Origin: Sphingomonas lacunae | Lineage (GTDB): Bacteria > Pseudomonadota > Alphaproteobacteria > Sphingomonadales > Sphingomonadaceae | Direction of reading: 5' to 3' | Assembly: GCF_012979535.1 (NCBI RefSeq) | Contig: NZ_CP053015.1 | Coordinates: 1,488,001-1,552,000 of the forward strand | Length of the DNA: 64,000 nt | In this document: positions 9,011 to 18,230 of the stretch, piece by piece | Position numbering within the stretch: the first letter of the stretch is position 1 | Layout: each line of letters opens with the position of its first letter | Position numbers and translations under genes: made by a program | The notes under the pieces: generated by a model | What the model was told of the DNA's origin: nothing | The model's input: the letters and a program-made list of their open reading frames with translations, nothing else | Databases searched by the model: none

Positions 9011-10489
9011 TCATCCCGCCTCGCCCTCTTCGCGGCGCGAAATGCGGATGGCTTCCTCGACCGTCGTTTCGCCCTGCTGCACAAGCGCGCGGGCGGCGCT
9101 GGTCAGCGTCGGGCCGGATAGAAAGGCGTGGGCGGCGATGGCGCTTTCGTCGGCGCTCTCGTTGATCAGGCGACGGATGGTCTCATCAACCTGCACCGCC
9201 TCATAGACGCCGATGCGGCCGCGATAGCCGCTGTTGGAGCAGGCGGGGCAGCCAGTGGCGGTGAAGATGGCGGTGCCGGGGGCGATGCCGACCATGCCGG
9301 CGATGCTGGCGTCGGCGGGCACGGCACGGCGGCAATCGGGACAGAGGCGGCGGACGAGGCGCTGGGCAACGACGGCGCGCAGCGAGGAGGCGATCAGGAA
9401 GGGCTCGACCTTCATGTCGCGCAGCCGGGTGATCGCGCCGACCGCGTCATTGGTGTGGACGGTCGACAGGACGAGGTGGCCGGTGAGCGAGGCCTGCACG
9501 GCGATGTCGGCCGTCTCCCGGTCGCGTATTTCGCCGACCATGACAACATCGGGGTCCTGCCGCAGGATGGCGCGCAGACCGGCGGCAAAGGTCAGGCCGA
9601 CCTTTGGATTGACCTGTGTCTGGCCGATGCCGTCGACCGCATATTCGACCGGGTCCTCGACGGTGAGGATGTTGCGGCTGCCGTCGTTGAGCCGTTTCAG
9701 GGCGGCATAGAGGGTGGTTGTCTTGCCCGATCCGGTCGGGCCGGTGACGAGGATGATGCCATTGGGTTCGGCGAGCGCGGTGGTGAGGATGCGTTCTGCC
9801 TCGCCCGACAGGCCGAGCCGGTCAAAGTCGATGCCCGCCGTATCCTTGTCGAGCAGGCGCAGCACCACGCGCTCCCCTGCGCGGCTGGGCAGGGTGGAGA
9901 CACGGACATCGAGGCTCTTGCCGCCCAGCGTCAGGCCGATGCGGCCGTCCTGCGGCACGCGGCGTTCGGCAATGTCGAGCCGGGCCATGACCTTGATACG
10001 GCTGACAACGACGGGTGCGACATGGGCCGGCATCCGCAGCACTTCGCGCAGCAGGCCGTCTATCCGCATGCGGACGACAAGGCCGCTTTCATAGGGTTCG
10101 ATGTGAATGTCGCTGACGCCCTGACGCGCGGCGTCGGCGATGATGCCGTTGATCAGGCGGATGGCGGGGGCATCATCCGCGCTGTCGAGCAGATCCTCGG
10201 CGGTTGGCAGGTCGGTGGCGAGCAGATCAAGGCTGCCTTCCCCTGCGGCAATGGCTCCGGCCATGGCGGCGCGGCTGTCCATCGCATAATGATCGGCCAG
10301 CAATTCGTCGAAGCGGCTGGCGCTGACCAGATCGACGGCAAAGGCGTGGGTGAGGTGGCGGCGGACCTCAATCAGCACGCGTGGGTCGCTGCCCTCTCGC
10401 AGGGCGACGACAGGTGCACCGTCGCGTTCCCCGGCCAGCAGCACGCCCTGTTTCAAGGCAAAGGCATAAGGGATGGGTTCGACGACCAT
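9011..10489 (-). CDS. gspE: type II secretion ATPase GspE
   Basis: Cytoplasmic hexameric ATPase that powers secretion, docked by GspL. About 492 aa from the ATG at 10489; the frame is open to 10603 but that part overlaps gspD. Visible elements: N1/N2 domains, Walker A GPTGSGKTTTLYA, the Asp box and Walker B around DPDVVMVGEIRD, the His box region, and a zinc-binding C-terminal insert with CPDC and CPAC. It starts 15 bp after the gspD stop with only a weak ribosome site, so translation may depend on gspD. Confidence 0.94.
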   Translation of the reverse strand: MVVEPIPYAFALKQGVLLAGERDGAPVVALREGSDPRVLIEVRRHLTHAFAVDLVSASRFDELLADHYAMDSRAAMAGAIAAGEGSLDLLATDLPTAEDLLDSADDAPAIRLINGIIADAARQGVSDIHIEPYESGLVVRMRIDGLLREVLRMPAHVAPVVVSRIKVMARLDIAERRVPQDGRIGLTLGGKSLDVRVSTLPSRAGERVVLRLLDKDTAGIDFDRLGLSGEAERILTTALAEPNGIILVTGPTGSGKTTTLYAALKRLNDGSRNILTVEDPVEYAVDGIGQTQVNPKVGLTFAAGLRAILRQDPDVVMVGEIRDRETADIAVQASLTGHLVLSTVHTNDAVGAITRLRDMKVEPFLIASSLRAVVAQRLVRRLCPDCRRAVPADASIAGMVGIAPGTAIFTATGCPACSNSGYRGRIGVYEAVQVDETIRRLINESADESAIAAHAFLSGPTLTSAARALVQQGETTVEEAIRISRREEGEAG

Positions 10490-10503
10490 GGTCACTGTGC
10501 CCG

Positions 10504-12726
10504 TCACTGGCCCTGCGGTTCGGATGAGGGCTGAGGTGGGGGTGGTGCGAGGTCGCTCGGTGGAACGGCTGTGCTGGCCATTGGCGCATCGGGCGCGCGC
10601 CATTCGGTGAGCGGACCGCCGCTGACCGTGACATCGTCGGCGCGCGGTTGGACGGCGGGCGGGGTGGTGCCCAGATAGTCGCGAACGAGCAGGTCGATCT
10701 CCGGTTCCGCTTCCGGATCACGCGCCAATTGCTCGGCGCGGATGAAATTGTAGCGGCGCGCGGTCATCGCCGCATTGTCGGCAGCATTTTCAAGAATGGT
10801 CGGGCGGATGAAGACCATCAGATTGGTGCGGGCGTGGCTGCGCGAGCGGGAGCGGAACAGTTCACCGAGCAGCGGAATGTCCGAGAGCAGGGGAACCCGC
10901 TCAAGCGTGCGGCGCTCATCATCATTGAGCAGGCCGCCGATGGCGACAATCTGGCCATTGTCGGCTGTCATTACCGTGTCAAACCGCCGCTTGTTGAGGA
11001 CGAGGTCACTCGAACGGCTGGAGACGGGCCCGGCGACACTGGACACTTCCTGAGAAATGTAGAGGGTGACCTCGCCGGAGGCGTTGATCTGGGGCGTGAC
11101 CTCCAGCTTGATGCCGACTTCCTCACGCTGGACGGTGCGGAAGGCATTGTCGAAATTGTTGGACAGGCGCTCGCCGGTGGTCACCGGCACTTCCTGACCG
11201 ACGAGGAAGCTCGCCGGGCTGTTGTCGAGGGTGACGATGTGCGGCGTGGCGAGCAGGTTTGAGGCAGTGTCCGACTGGACCGCGTTGATGATCGCGCCGA
11301 ACACCGTGTTGCGGCCGACATCCCCGGCGAAGCCGGCAAAGCCGCCGGTCGCGGTGAGCAGGCTTTGCGCCGCTGCTTCGGAGACGGCGCTCCCGAACGG
11401 GTTGGTCGAGGTGGTGGTAACGACATTGCCGTTGATTGTCGTCGTGTCGCGGGAGAGTTCATAGCCGGCGACGGCAGCCCCGATGCTGAGGATATTGGGG
11501 TTGGCGTTGCTGTAGTTGGTCGCGACGAAGGGTGTGTTCTGGCCGCCAAGAAGGAATTGCACGCCAAGCTGGCGGGCGGCGTCATTGCCGATTTCGACGA
11601 CGATGGCCTCCACCAGAACCTGGCGGCGGCGGATGTCGAGCTGGCGAATCAACTCGCCCAACTGCCGCTGCACATCGGCATTGGCAGCGACAATGATGGC
11701 ATTGGCGCCTTCGTAGCGGGTGACGATGGCTGGCCCTCGCTGGACGATGCTGCCGCGACCGCCGGCGGTTGTGGTGGCCGGAGCCGAGGGGGCCGGGGCC
11801 GGGGCGGCGTTGCCATTGCCTTCACCTGCCGATGATGGTGCTGCGGGCGGAGGCACCGGGTCGCTGCCGCCGCCGACCAGTTGCTGGAGCGTCGGCAACA
11901 GACGGGCAGCATCGGCATGGTTGAGCCAATAGACGCGCACTTCAGCCGAGGAGGCGGAACGCTGGTCAAGCTCGTTGGCGAGGGCGGCAAAGCGTTCGAC
12001 GGCGGCAGCGTCGCCACGGATCGCGATGCTGTTCGAACTGTCAAAGGCGGCGACAGTGACCGCGCCGGTAGCCGGAGCACCATTGGCGCCGGCCTGTCCC
12101 GCGCCAAGTTGCTGCAGCGAGGCGGCGATTTCCCGCGCGCCGGCATTGCGCAGGTGAACGAGGCGCGTGGCGCTGGCGTCGCGGTCAATCGAGGCGACGA
12201 GGGCGCGGATGCGGCGGACATTGTCGGCAAAATCGACGACCACCAGGCTGTTGGCGTTGCGGTTGGCGGTGACCGACCCTTGCGCGCTGACCAGCGGGCG
12301 CAGCGTTTCGATCGCTTGTGTCGCGTCGATATGACGCAGGCGGACGACTTCGGTCACCAGCTGGTTGGCGGCGGCGCCGGCGGTGCCGAGGCGGCTCGGC
12401 TGGGCAGCGGCGCCATCGACCGGCTGGATGCGATAGCTGCCGTTGGGCAGGGGTATGGCGATCATGCCATTGGCGCGCAGGGTGGAAAGGAAAATCTCGA
12501 AATATTCGGCGCGGTTGAGCGGGCGTTCGGTGACAACGGTGACGCGCCCCTGCACCCGGCCATCGACGACGAAGGTGCGGCCGGTGACGCGTGCTGCATC
12601 GGCAATGAAGGCGCGGATGTCGGCATCGCGGACGTTGAGGACATGCTGGGCAAGGACCGGTTGGGCCGCCATGAGGACAATGGCACTGCCGAACAGGGCG
12701 TGGCGAAGGAAGGCGTGGCCGGTCAT
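10504..12726 (-). CDS. gspD: type II secretion outer-membrane secretin GspD
   Basis: Forms the 12- to 15-subunit outer-membrane channel. 740 aa with a cleavable signal peptide (to about residue 26, VLAQ), then the N0 domain, three N1-N3 repeats with a Pro/Ala/Ser-rich insertion in N3, and the C-terminal secretin domain. The secretin signature EVPVTTGER and the conserved end GGLLNDDERRTLERVPLLSD followed by LGELFRSRS are seen. A C-terminal tail of about 80 residues, Pro-rich, may serve as the S-domain; no separate pilotin gene is present in the cluster. Overlaps gspC by 4 bp. Confidence 0.95.
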   Translation of the reverse strand: MTGHAFLRHALFGSAIVLMAAQPVLAQHVLNVRDADIRAFIADAARVTGRTFVVDGRVQGRVTVVTERPLNRAEYFEIFLSTLRANGMIAIPLPNGSYRIQPVDGAAAQPSRLGTAGAAANQLVTEVVRLRHIDATQAIETLRPLVSAQGSVTANRNANSLVVVDFADNVRRIRALVASIDRDASATRLVHLRNAGAREIAASLQQLGAGQAGANGAPATGAVTVAAFDSSNSIAIRGDAAAVERFAALANELDQRSASSAEVRVYWLNHADAARLLPTLQQLVGGGSDPVPPPAAPSSAGEGNGNAAPAPAPSAPATTTAGGRGSIVQRGPAIVTRYEGANAIIVAANADVQRQLGELIRQLDIRRRQVLVEAIVVEIGNDAARQLGVQFLLGGQNTPFVATNYSNANPNILSIGAAVAGYELSRDTTTINGNVVTTTSTNPFGSAVSEAAAQSLLTATGGFAGFAGDVGRNTVFGAIINAVQSDTASNLLATPHIVTLDNSPASFLVGQEVPVTTGERLSNNFDNAFRTVQREEVGIKLEVTPQINASGEVTLYISQEVSSVAGPVSSRSSDLVLNKRRFDTVMTADNGQIVAIGGLLNDDERRTLERVPLLSDIPLLGELFRSRSRSHARTNLMVFIRPTILENAADNAAMTARRYNFIRAEQLARDPEAEPEIDLLVRDYLGTTPPAVQPRADDVTVSGGPLTEWRAPDAPMASTAVPPSDLAPPPPQPSSEPQGQ

Positions 12727-13568
12727 GGGTTTCCGTTCGGGATGGTGATGGCGATGGGCACGGTGCCCGCGCCGCGTTCGACATCAAGGCTGAGGCGGGC
12801 GCCGGGGGCAAGCTGGGCGGAGATGGCGGAGATATCTGCCGCAGAGGTGATCGGGCGACCATTGACCGCGCGGATCACATCTCCGGCACGTAAACCGGCG
12901 GCGGCAAAGGTGGTGCCATCACCCTGTTGCGCGACGCTGATCCCGGTGACGCGGTTGCCGATGGTGCGCGGGCTGAGCGCGAGACCGGACCGCAGGGCAG
13001 CGGCGCTGAGCGGGGCCCCGGCTTGGGGCGCGGGGATGGCGGTGGTGGGTGTGCCTGCGGGACTGTCGGCGCTGGCGGGGGCAGAGGCTGTGGCTTGGCC
13101 CTGGTCGAGGTAGAGCAGCTCGATCTTGCCGCCATTGTCGATGGCGACATGGTCGAAATGCACGGACCTCAGGCGAACGCCGGGCTGGATGTCCTCGCCG
13201 ACACCGATGCTTTTCTGAATCCCATCACCGCCGGCAATGATCGCCGATCCGCCCCCGCCGTCAATGCGGACGCCGAACAGTTGCAGTTGCAGCGAGGTGA
13301 CGGTGGTGCTTCCCGCTTCGGTTGGTGCAACGCTGCGGTAAAAGGGGTCGACGCGGGCGAACAGGTCCGCCTTGGCATCGGCGGGCATGTCGACGGGCTG
13401 GCGGGGTTGCCATGCGCCGACAGGTGTCGCGGGGGTAATCAAGACAAAGACCAGACGCGCGCATTGGATAATCAGCACCAGCGACAGGGCCGCGATAAGC
13501 CAGCCGCCGGGGCTGGCCCGCAGCGAACCGAGCCGCTGGCGCAGGCGCTGGTTGATGGTCATCACCAT
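12723..13568 (-). CDS. gspC: type II secretion system protein GspC
   Basis: Bitopic inner-membrane protein that links the platform to the secretin and helps choose substrates. 281 aa: cytoplasmic start, one membrane helix at about residues 22-42 (LIAALSLVLIIQCARLVF), the homology region, then a C-terminal PDZ domain (about residues 190-280, with LRAGDVIRAVNGRPI). ATG at 13568 or the in-frame ATG 6 bp later may be used. It is first in the gsp operon; a PhoB-box array begins 52 bp upstream. Confidence 0.92.
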   Translation of the reverse strand: MVMTINQRLRQRLGSLRASPGGWLIAALSLVLIIQCARLVFVLITPATPVGAWQPRQPVDMPADAKADLFARVDPFYRSVAPTEAGSTTVTSLQLQLFGVRIDGGGGSAIIAGGDGIQKSIGVGEDIQPGVRLRSVHFDHVAIDNGGKIELLYLDQGQATASAPASADSPAGTPTTAIPAPQAGAPLSAAALRSGLALSPRTIGNRVTGISVAQQGDGTTFAAAGLRAGDVIRAVNGRPITSAADISAISAQLAPGARLSLDVERGAGTVPIAITIPNGNP

Positions 13569-13620
13569 GGCCGCCGTTCATTCCCCTTGAGAGCGCGGAT
13601 ACGTCATGCGAGTCGCCGCT

Positions 13621-13671
13621 ATGACAGTCGCGTGACTATATGGTGACACTCACAATACGGAAATATGACAG
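13621..13671 (-). promoter_or_regulatory. PhoB-box array upstream of the gsp operon
   Basis: Five 7-bp units lie in exact 11-bp phase with 4-bp spacers (unit starts at 13621, 13632, 13643, 13654, 13665). On the minus strand four of the five match the Pho-box half-site CTGTCAT well (CTGTCAT, TAGTCAC, GTGTCAC, CTGTCAT); the unit at 13654 is degenerate. The gspC-proximal unit ends 52 bp before the gspC ATG, room for a -10 element and leader. PhoB boxes with this 7+4 layout are established in Proteobacteria; control of this operon is inferred from the pattern. Confidence 0.8.
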
Positions 13672-13696
13672 GTCCCGGCGATTGGCACCAAAACAA

Positions 13697-13728
13697 GCCC
13701 CTTCCGGCACCGGCGTGACGGAAGGGGC
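13697..13728 (-). terminator. terminator of the TonB-receptor transcript
   Basis: A perfect 10-bp stem (GCCCCTTCCG with CGGAAGGGGC) and a 12-nt loop. Read on the minus strand it is followed by TTGTTTTGG, a usable U-rich tail. It lies 30 bp after the receptor stop codon and just upstream of the PhoB-box array, so it insulates the gsp promoter from the receptor transcript. Confidence 0.8.
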
Positions 13729-13757
13729 AGGATTCCCTGGGGGAGGGGCCGGGAAGT

Positions 13758-16445
13758 TCAGAATTTGAGCGTGGCACCAAGGGAGACGCTTGTCCCGAGC
13801 CGGTAACGGTTGAACCAGATGCGGTTGGCGCCGGACTGTTGATATTCCTCATAGCGGCGGCCGGTCAGGTTGCGGGCCTCCAGCTTTACGTCGAGTTCGC
13901 GGCCGAACAGGGTGAAGCCCTGACGTGCGACAAAGTCGATCTGGATGCCGGGATGTTCCTGGATGTCCGGCTGACCCGAGGGACCGCGACTGGTGACGCG
14001 GGGACTCGAATAGGTGATCAGGATCGTCTGCTGCGAATTGGTTTCGGTGTCCTCAAGGCCAAATTGCAGGTTGACCAGATGGTCCGACTGGCCGGTGAGC
14101 GGGGAGCCGTCAAAGAAGAAATCCGAAGCATCCAGCGTCTGGCCGTTGATTACCGTGGTGTCATTGGCTGCAACGCTGATGTCTGATTGGGTATAGGTGT
14201 AGTTGGCGATGAGCACGGCCCGGCGATTGGCCCAGAAATCCCCACCCCATGTATCGAGCGGAAAATATTTCTGCAGTTCGAACTCGACACCATAGAGGCT
14301 GGCGGTGGGCGCGTTGGCATAGCTGGTGTTGACGGTGTTGCTGTCCTGCGAGGTGTAGGCCTCGATCGGATTATCGATCCGCTTCCAGAAGGCGGCGGCG
14401 GTGATGCGCTGTTCGCGGGCGAAATAATATTCGTAGCGCGCCTCTGCATTCCACAGCCGGCTGTCGGTCAACGAAGGGTTGCCGCGATAGAGGCGGTTCG
14501 ATTCCGGGTCCTGATAGACTTGCGCGACCAGTTCGCGGAATTGGGGCCGGGCGATGGTGCGCGAGGCATTGACCCGCAATTGCATGTCCTCTGCCATTTC
14601 CCAGGTCAGGGTGACGGCAGGCAGCCAATAGTCGTTGGCGAGGTTGGTCGCGGCGATGGCGCTGCCGCCGCTGCCGAACAGGTCGATGGGCACGACTGTC
14701 TGGGTCGCGTCTTCGTAGCGGACGCCCAGATTGACGTTGAGGCTTTCGACGACCGGCGCCTGGATTTGCGCATAGCCGGCATGGGTGGTCAGGGCAGCGT
14801 CAAAGGCTGCGGTGCCGTCCTGCGCCGAGGTTTCGAGGAGGGTGATGCCGAACTGCTGGATGGTGGCATCCGACAAGAGATAGTCGGGACGCAATTGCTG
14901 GACGGCGACCGGCAGGTTGGCGGCGCGATACTGGAAGGCACGACGGATGGCGATGCGCTGGGTATCGCTGTAGCCATAGCCGACGCTGAGCGTGGTCTGG
15001 GGCGCCAGTTCATAAGAAAGGTCAATTCCGCCTGACCACAGGGTTTCATTGAGGTCGGAAAAGGCGATGGTCGCCCCGCCCTTGTTGCCGCCGAGGTCGT
15101 TGACAAAGCGGTCACCGGTCGGGTCCTGTGCCAACGGCAGGTTGGTGCGGACATAGGTGAAGGTCCGTTCATAGGGCGCCTCACGCTGCGATTTGGCATA
15201 GCTGCCGCGCAGATCGAGGCTGAACGGGCCGAATTCAAACTCACCGACAATCTGGCTGTCGATCAGCTGGCGCTCATACCAGGCAGTGTCCTGCACCATG
15301 ATGTCGCGATCAACCTGGTTCTGGTCGGTGCCGGTGGCGAGACGAGCTTGTTTGAGCGTGTCGCGAATGTAGAGATTGGTCCAGCGCAGACGATGCTCGC
15401 CAAATTCCGCGCCCAATCCGAGCAGGCCGTTCACGACAACGCGATTGTCAGTGATGACCCGGCGATAATCGGTCTGCGGGTCGCCCGACAGGTCGAGTTC
15501 CAGCGAGGTTTGCTGAAGTGTGTCGCGGGTGCGCCACTTGTTCGAGATTCCGGCGGTGGCGATGATGCCAAAGCGGCTGTCGCCGATGTCGAACGAAGTG
15601 CCGCCCGTCAGCGTTCCCGACCAGTTGACCGGCATGTTGTTATTGGTCTGCAGCAGCGAGGTGCGGCTGTTGACTAGGCTCATGGCCAGGGTCTGGAGAT
15701 CGGTCCGGCTGAAATCAGCGCCTTCGATGATCGGCTTGCCGCTGGCGAAAGCGGCGGCAAGGCCTGCGGGGACATCGCGCGTGCCATCGTCAAAGCCGGT
15801 CCAGTCGGTCGGGCTGCCATAATAGACATAGCCGAGCTGCCCGGTGGTTTCGCTGTCACCACCCAGGCTGCCGCCGATTGACAGGAAGCTTTCGTCGGGG
15901 ATGGCACGGGTAGTGAGATTGACCACGCCACCGCCGAATTCGGCTGGGAAATTCACCGAGTAGCTTTTCTGGACCAGCGTCGAGGCGATAATGTTGGTCG
16001 GGAAAATGTCGAGCGGCACGACGCGCTTCAGCGGTTCGGGGCTGGGCAGCGGCGAACCGTTGAGCAGGGCCAGCGAATAGCGGTCACCCAAACCGCGGAC
16101 ATAGACATAGCCGCCACGGGCGACCGACAGGCCGGTTACCCGGCCGAGTGCGCCGGCAATGTCGCCTTCACCGGTACGGGCGATGTCTGCGGTCGACAGG
16201 ACCGAGACAACTTCAGGTGTGGCGCGCAGTGGATTGGGGGTGAAGCGACCGCGCACGATAATGTCCGCGCCGTCAAAGCCCGGCACCGAGACGTCCGCTT
16301 CTTGGCCGCCTTCGCTGGATTCCGGCGCTGCGTCACCGTCCAAGGATTCGACGGGTGATTCCGTCGGCCCTGTCTGGGCATGGGCGGCGGGCGCCACCAG
16401 CGCGGTTGACAGCAGGAGCAGGTGCAGCAGGGATTGCGGCTTCAT
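13758..16445 (-). CDS. TonB-dependent outer-membrane receptor
   Basis: Outer-membrane barrel for energised uptake; ligand not identifiable from sequence. 895 aa from the ATG at 16445, which has AAGGGGGAC before it and starts a clean signal peptide (ends AHAQ). The plug domain runs about residues 55-190 and includes VYVRGLGDRYSLALLNG and the NFPAEFGGGVVNLTTR end. The remainder is beta-barrel, and the last residue is Phe (LGATLKF), as expected for outer-membrane insertion. The lipoprotein gene 87 bp upstream and the PhoB array before it suggest uptake of a phosphorus compound, for example an organophosphate; this is inference. Confidence 0.93.
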   Translation of the reverse strand: MKPQSLLHLLLLSTALVAPAAHAQTGPTESPVESLDGDAAPESSEGGQEADVSVPGFDGADIIVRGRFTPNPLRATPEVVSVLSTADIARTGEGDIAGALGRVTGLSVARGGYVYVRGLGDRYSLALLNGSPLPSPEPLKRVVPLDIFPTNIIASTLVQKSYSVNFPAEFGGGVVNLTTRAIPDESFLSIGGSLGGDSETTGQLGYVYYGSPTDWTGFDDGTRDVPAGLAAAFASGKPIIEGADFSRTDLQTLAMSLVNSRTSLLQTNNNMPVNWSGTLTGGTSFDIGDSRFGIIATAGISNKWRTRDTLQQTSLELDLSGDPQTDYRRVITDNRVVVNGLLGLGAEFGEHRLRWTNLYIRDTLKQARLATGTDQNQVDRDIMVQDTAWYERQLIDSQIVGEFEFGPFSLDLRGSYAKSQREAPYERTFTYVRTNLPLAQDPTGDRFVNDLGGNKGGATIAFSDLNETLWSGGIDLSYELAPQTTLSVGYGYSDTQRIAIRRAFQYRAANLPVAVQQLRPDYLLSDATIQQFGITLLETSAQDGTAAFDAALTTHAGYAQIQAPVVESLNVNLGVRYEDATQTVVPIDLFGSGGSAIAATNLANDYWLPAVTLTWEMAEDMQLRVNASRTIARPQFRELVAQVYQDPESNRLYRGNPSLTDSRLWNAEARYEYYFAREQRITAAAFWKRIDNPIEAYTSQDSNTVNTSYANAPTASLYGVEFELQKYFPLDTWGGDFWANRRAVLIANYTYTQSDISVAANDTTVINGQTLDASDFFFDGSPLTGQSDHLVNLQFGLEDTETNSQQTILITYSSPRVTSRGPSGQPDIQEHPGIQIDFVARQGFTLFGRELDVKLEARNLTGRRYEEYQQSGANRIWFNRYRLGTSVSLGATLKF

Positions 16446-16484
16446 GGGATAGTCCCCCTTTGGACTGGAACAGATATGCAAAGG

Positions 16485-16511
16485 GGCGGAGGGCCGGACC
16501 GACCCTCCGCC
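16485..16511 (-). other. intercistronic hairpin between lipoprotein and receptor genes
   Basis: A perfect 9-bp inverted repeat (GGCGGAGGG and CCCTCCGCC) with a 9-nt loop, just after the lipoprotein stop codon. On the minus strand it is followed by CCTTTGCATATC, with no run of U, so it is more likely a partial terminator or a 3'-end stabiliser than a full stop. It would let the lipoprotein be expressed more than the receptor from one promoter. Confidence 0.5.
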
Positions 16512-16531
16512 TGATACGGGTCAGTGGCGGA

Positions 16532-18115
16532 TCAGGTCGGGATCAGCGTGCAAGCGCGGCTGGCCGAGCCGAAGTTGGCCGTCGACGAGTTGCAGGTCCA
16601 ACCGGTGTACCAGGTATCGTTGGCGTCCCTGACCGCACCGATATAGCTGGTGGTGTCAAAGAAGGCGTTCAGGGAACGGGCGTTGAACGGGGTGATGCCG
16701 GTTTCGGTTGCGCCGTTGATGAACAGGCTGACCAGCGACGGCGTGTAGCCGAAACTGTTGTTGGTGCCGGCGGTGAACAGCGTCTGCACATCGGCGTTGG
16801 TCACGCCGCCCGATCCGGTGAAGGGCGAGCTGCCGCACTGCATCTGGACCGAGTTGAATTTGGGCGCACCCAGTTCATCCAGAGCAGCGTCAACGGTCGC
16901 ACGGGTTGTTGTGGCGCTGTTGAGGCGAAGGCAGCTGAGCCCCGGAGCGATGACAATACCGTTCGACATGTTGTAATCGGCGCCGCCACGGATCAGCATG
17001 GCGGTGGCGTTGGCACCAGAGGTCGAACGCTGGATGAAGGTGAAGTTGGACAGGTTGACGGCCTGACGCGGGACCGCTTCCTCATTACCGTTCGAGTCGG
17101 CTTCGATGATCGAGTCACCGACGGCACCGCCAGCGCGCTGAACGGCGATGACATACTGGATATTGCCCTTGTAACCGACATCGGTGTCGAGATTGTCATC
17201 CTCCGCACCGGTGATGACCAGCCGCTTCATGTTGACCCGGCCACCGAACACTTCGATGCCGTCGTCCGAGCTGTTGTGGATCTGGATATTGTCGATCTGG
17301 GTGCCGCTGCCGACGCCTGAGGGAGTCAGGCCTTGCAGTTCGGAGTTGGCTGAAAGGATGAAGCCCGAATAGCGGATCTGGACATAGCTCATGCGGCCCG
17401 AATTGTCGGCTGGCTGTGCACCGCCGTAGAGCGCGTTCGACGTGCCTTCTGTGTCGCGTTCGCACGCGACAGTGCCGGGAGCAGCCCCGGGCGCGAGGCA
17501 GTCGGTGATCGGCGCTCGGCCGAGCAGGACGACACCGCCCCACAGCTGGGACGTTTGGTCGTCGGCCGAGCCAACGACATTGCCGCGACCGGTAAAGACG
17601 ATCGGCTGGGTCGGCGTGCCGACGGCGTCGATCCGGTTGCCGCGATTGACGACAAGATAGGAAACGCCGGTTGCGCCGAACACGGTAACACCCGGATCAA
17701 TGGTCAGCGTGACGACAGTGTTGGTGCTGGACGCGCCCTGATCGGTGCCGACATCGACCCGGCCGGGCAGCGAGTAGATGACCCCGGCGACCTTGGGGAT
17801 GGCGGTGGTGGCGGTGAATCGCGCCGGGAAGCCGCAATTGCGCCATTCGCCCTGCGGGCCGCTGATCGTGCCGAGGTTGGTGAGCTGATCGGGGCCGGCG
17901 ATGGTGGGGCATGCGGCCGTCGGGGTGACGGTGGTCGGCGTTGGCGTGGGTGTCGGAGCCGGGGCTGGGGCCGGAGCCGGTGCCGGCAGAACGATGGTGC
18001 CTTCGCCCGGCGAGGCAATGTCGTCGGCACCGCAGGCGGTCAGCGTCAGCGCGGCGACACCGGCGAGCAGGGCGGCGCGTCCCCGGCTGGATGATATAAG
18101 GGCGAAGTGTGCCAT
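16532..18115 (-). CDS. surface or secreted lipoprotein, partner of the TonB receptor
   Basis: About 527 aa. The signal sequence ends in a lipobox LTAC with the lipidated Cys at residue 28, followed by GADD and a Pro-Ala/Pro-Thr linker. The rest is Gly/Asn/Thr-rich, with repeated short beta-strand patterns (for example QIRYSGF, IQIHNSSDDGIEV, RLVITGAEDDNLD) that suggest a right-handed beta helix. It has no recognised catalytic motif. Start at 18115 is preferred over 18136 because GGAG precedes it. Position next to a Pho-controlled secretion operon recalls the phosphate-starvation lipoprotein ElpS that Caulobacter exports through its type II system; homology to ElpS is not shown here. It may be a substrate of the gsp machine. 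Confidence 0.8.
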   Translation of the reverse strand: MAHFALISSSRGRAALLAGVAALTLTACGADDIASPGEGTIVLPAPAPAPAPAPTPTPTPTTVTPTAACPTIAGPDQLTNLGTISGPQGEWRNCGFPARFTATTAIPKVAGVIYSLPGRVDVGTDQGASSTNTVVTLTIDPGVTVFGATGVSYLVVNRGNRIDAVGTPTQPIVFTGRGNVVGSADDQTSQLWGGVVLLGRAPITDCLAPGAAPGTVACERDTEGTSNALYGGAQPADNSGRMSYVQIRYSGFILSANSELQGLTPSGVGSGTQIDNIQIHNSSDDGIEVFGGRVNMKRLVITGAEDDNLDTDVGYKGNIQYVIAVQRAGGAVGDSIIEADSNGNEEAVPRQAVNLSNFTFIQRSTSGANATAMLIRGGADYNMSNGIVIAPGLSCLRLNSATTTRATVDAALDELGAPKFNSVQMQCGSSPFTGSGGVTNADVQTLFTAGTNNSFGYTPSLVSLFINGATETGITPFNARSLNAFFDTTSYIGAVRDANDTWYTGWTCNSSTANFGSASRACTLIPT

Positions 18116-18230
18116 GGGATGTCTTGCTCCGGACATGGGTTCTGGGAACCGGGACGAATGGATCGCGCCGAATCCGGAGCAGGAAAATGCACCCCCGATT
18201 CGCCGCCGGGGCAGCGTCTATGGGGCGGGC

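Noticed and set aside
7808-10534. Long plus-strand open frames (437 and 468 codons) across gspF and gspE
   Set aside because: They mirror the conserved gsp genes on the other strand, have low-complexity Gly/Asp/Gln-rich translations and no domain; this is normal for GC-rich coding DNA.
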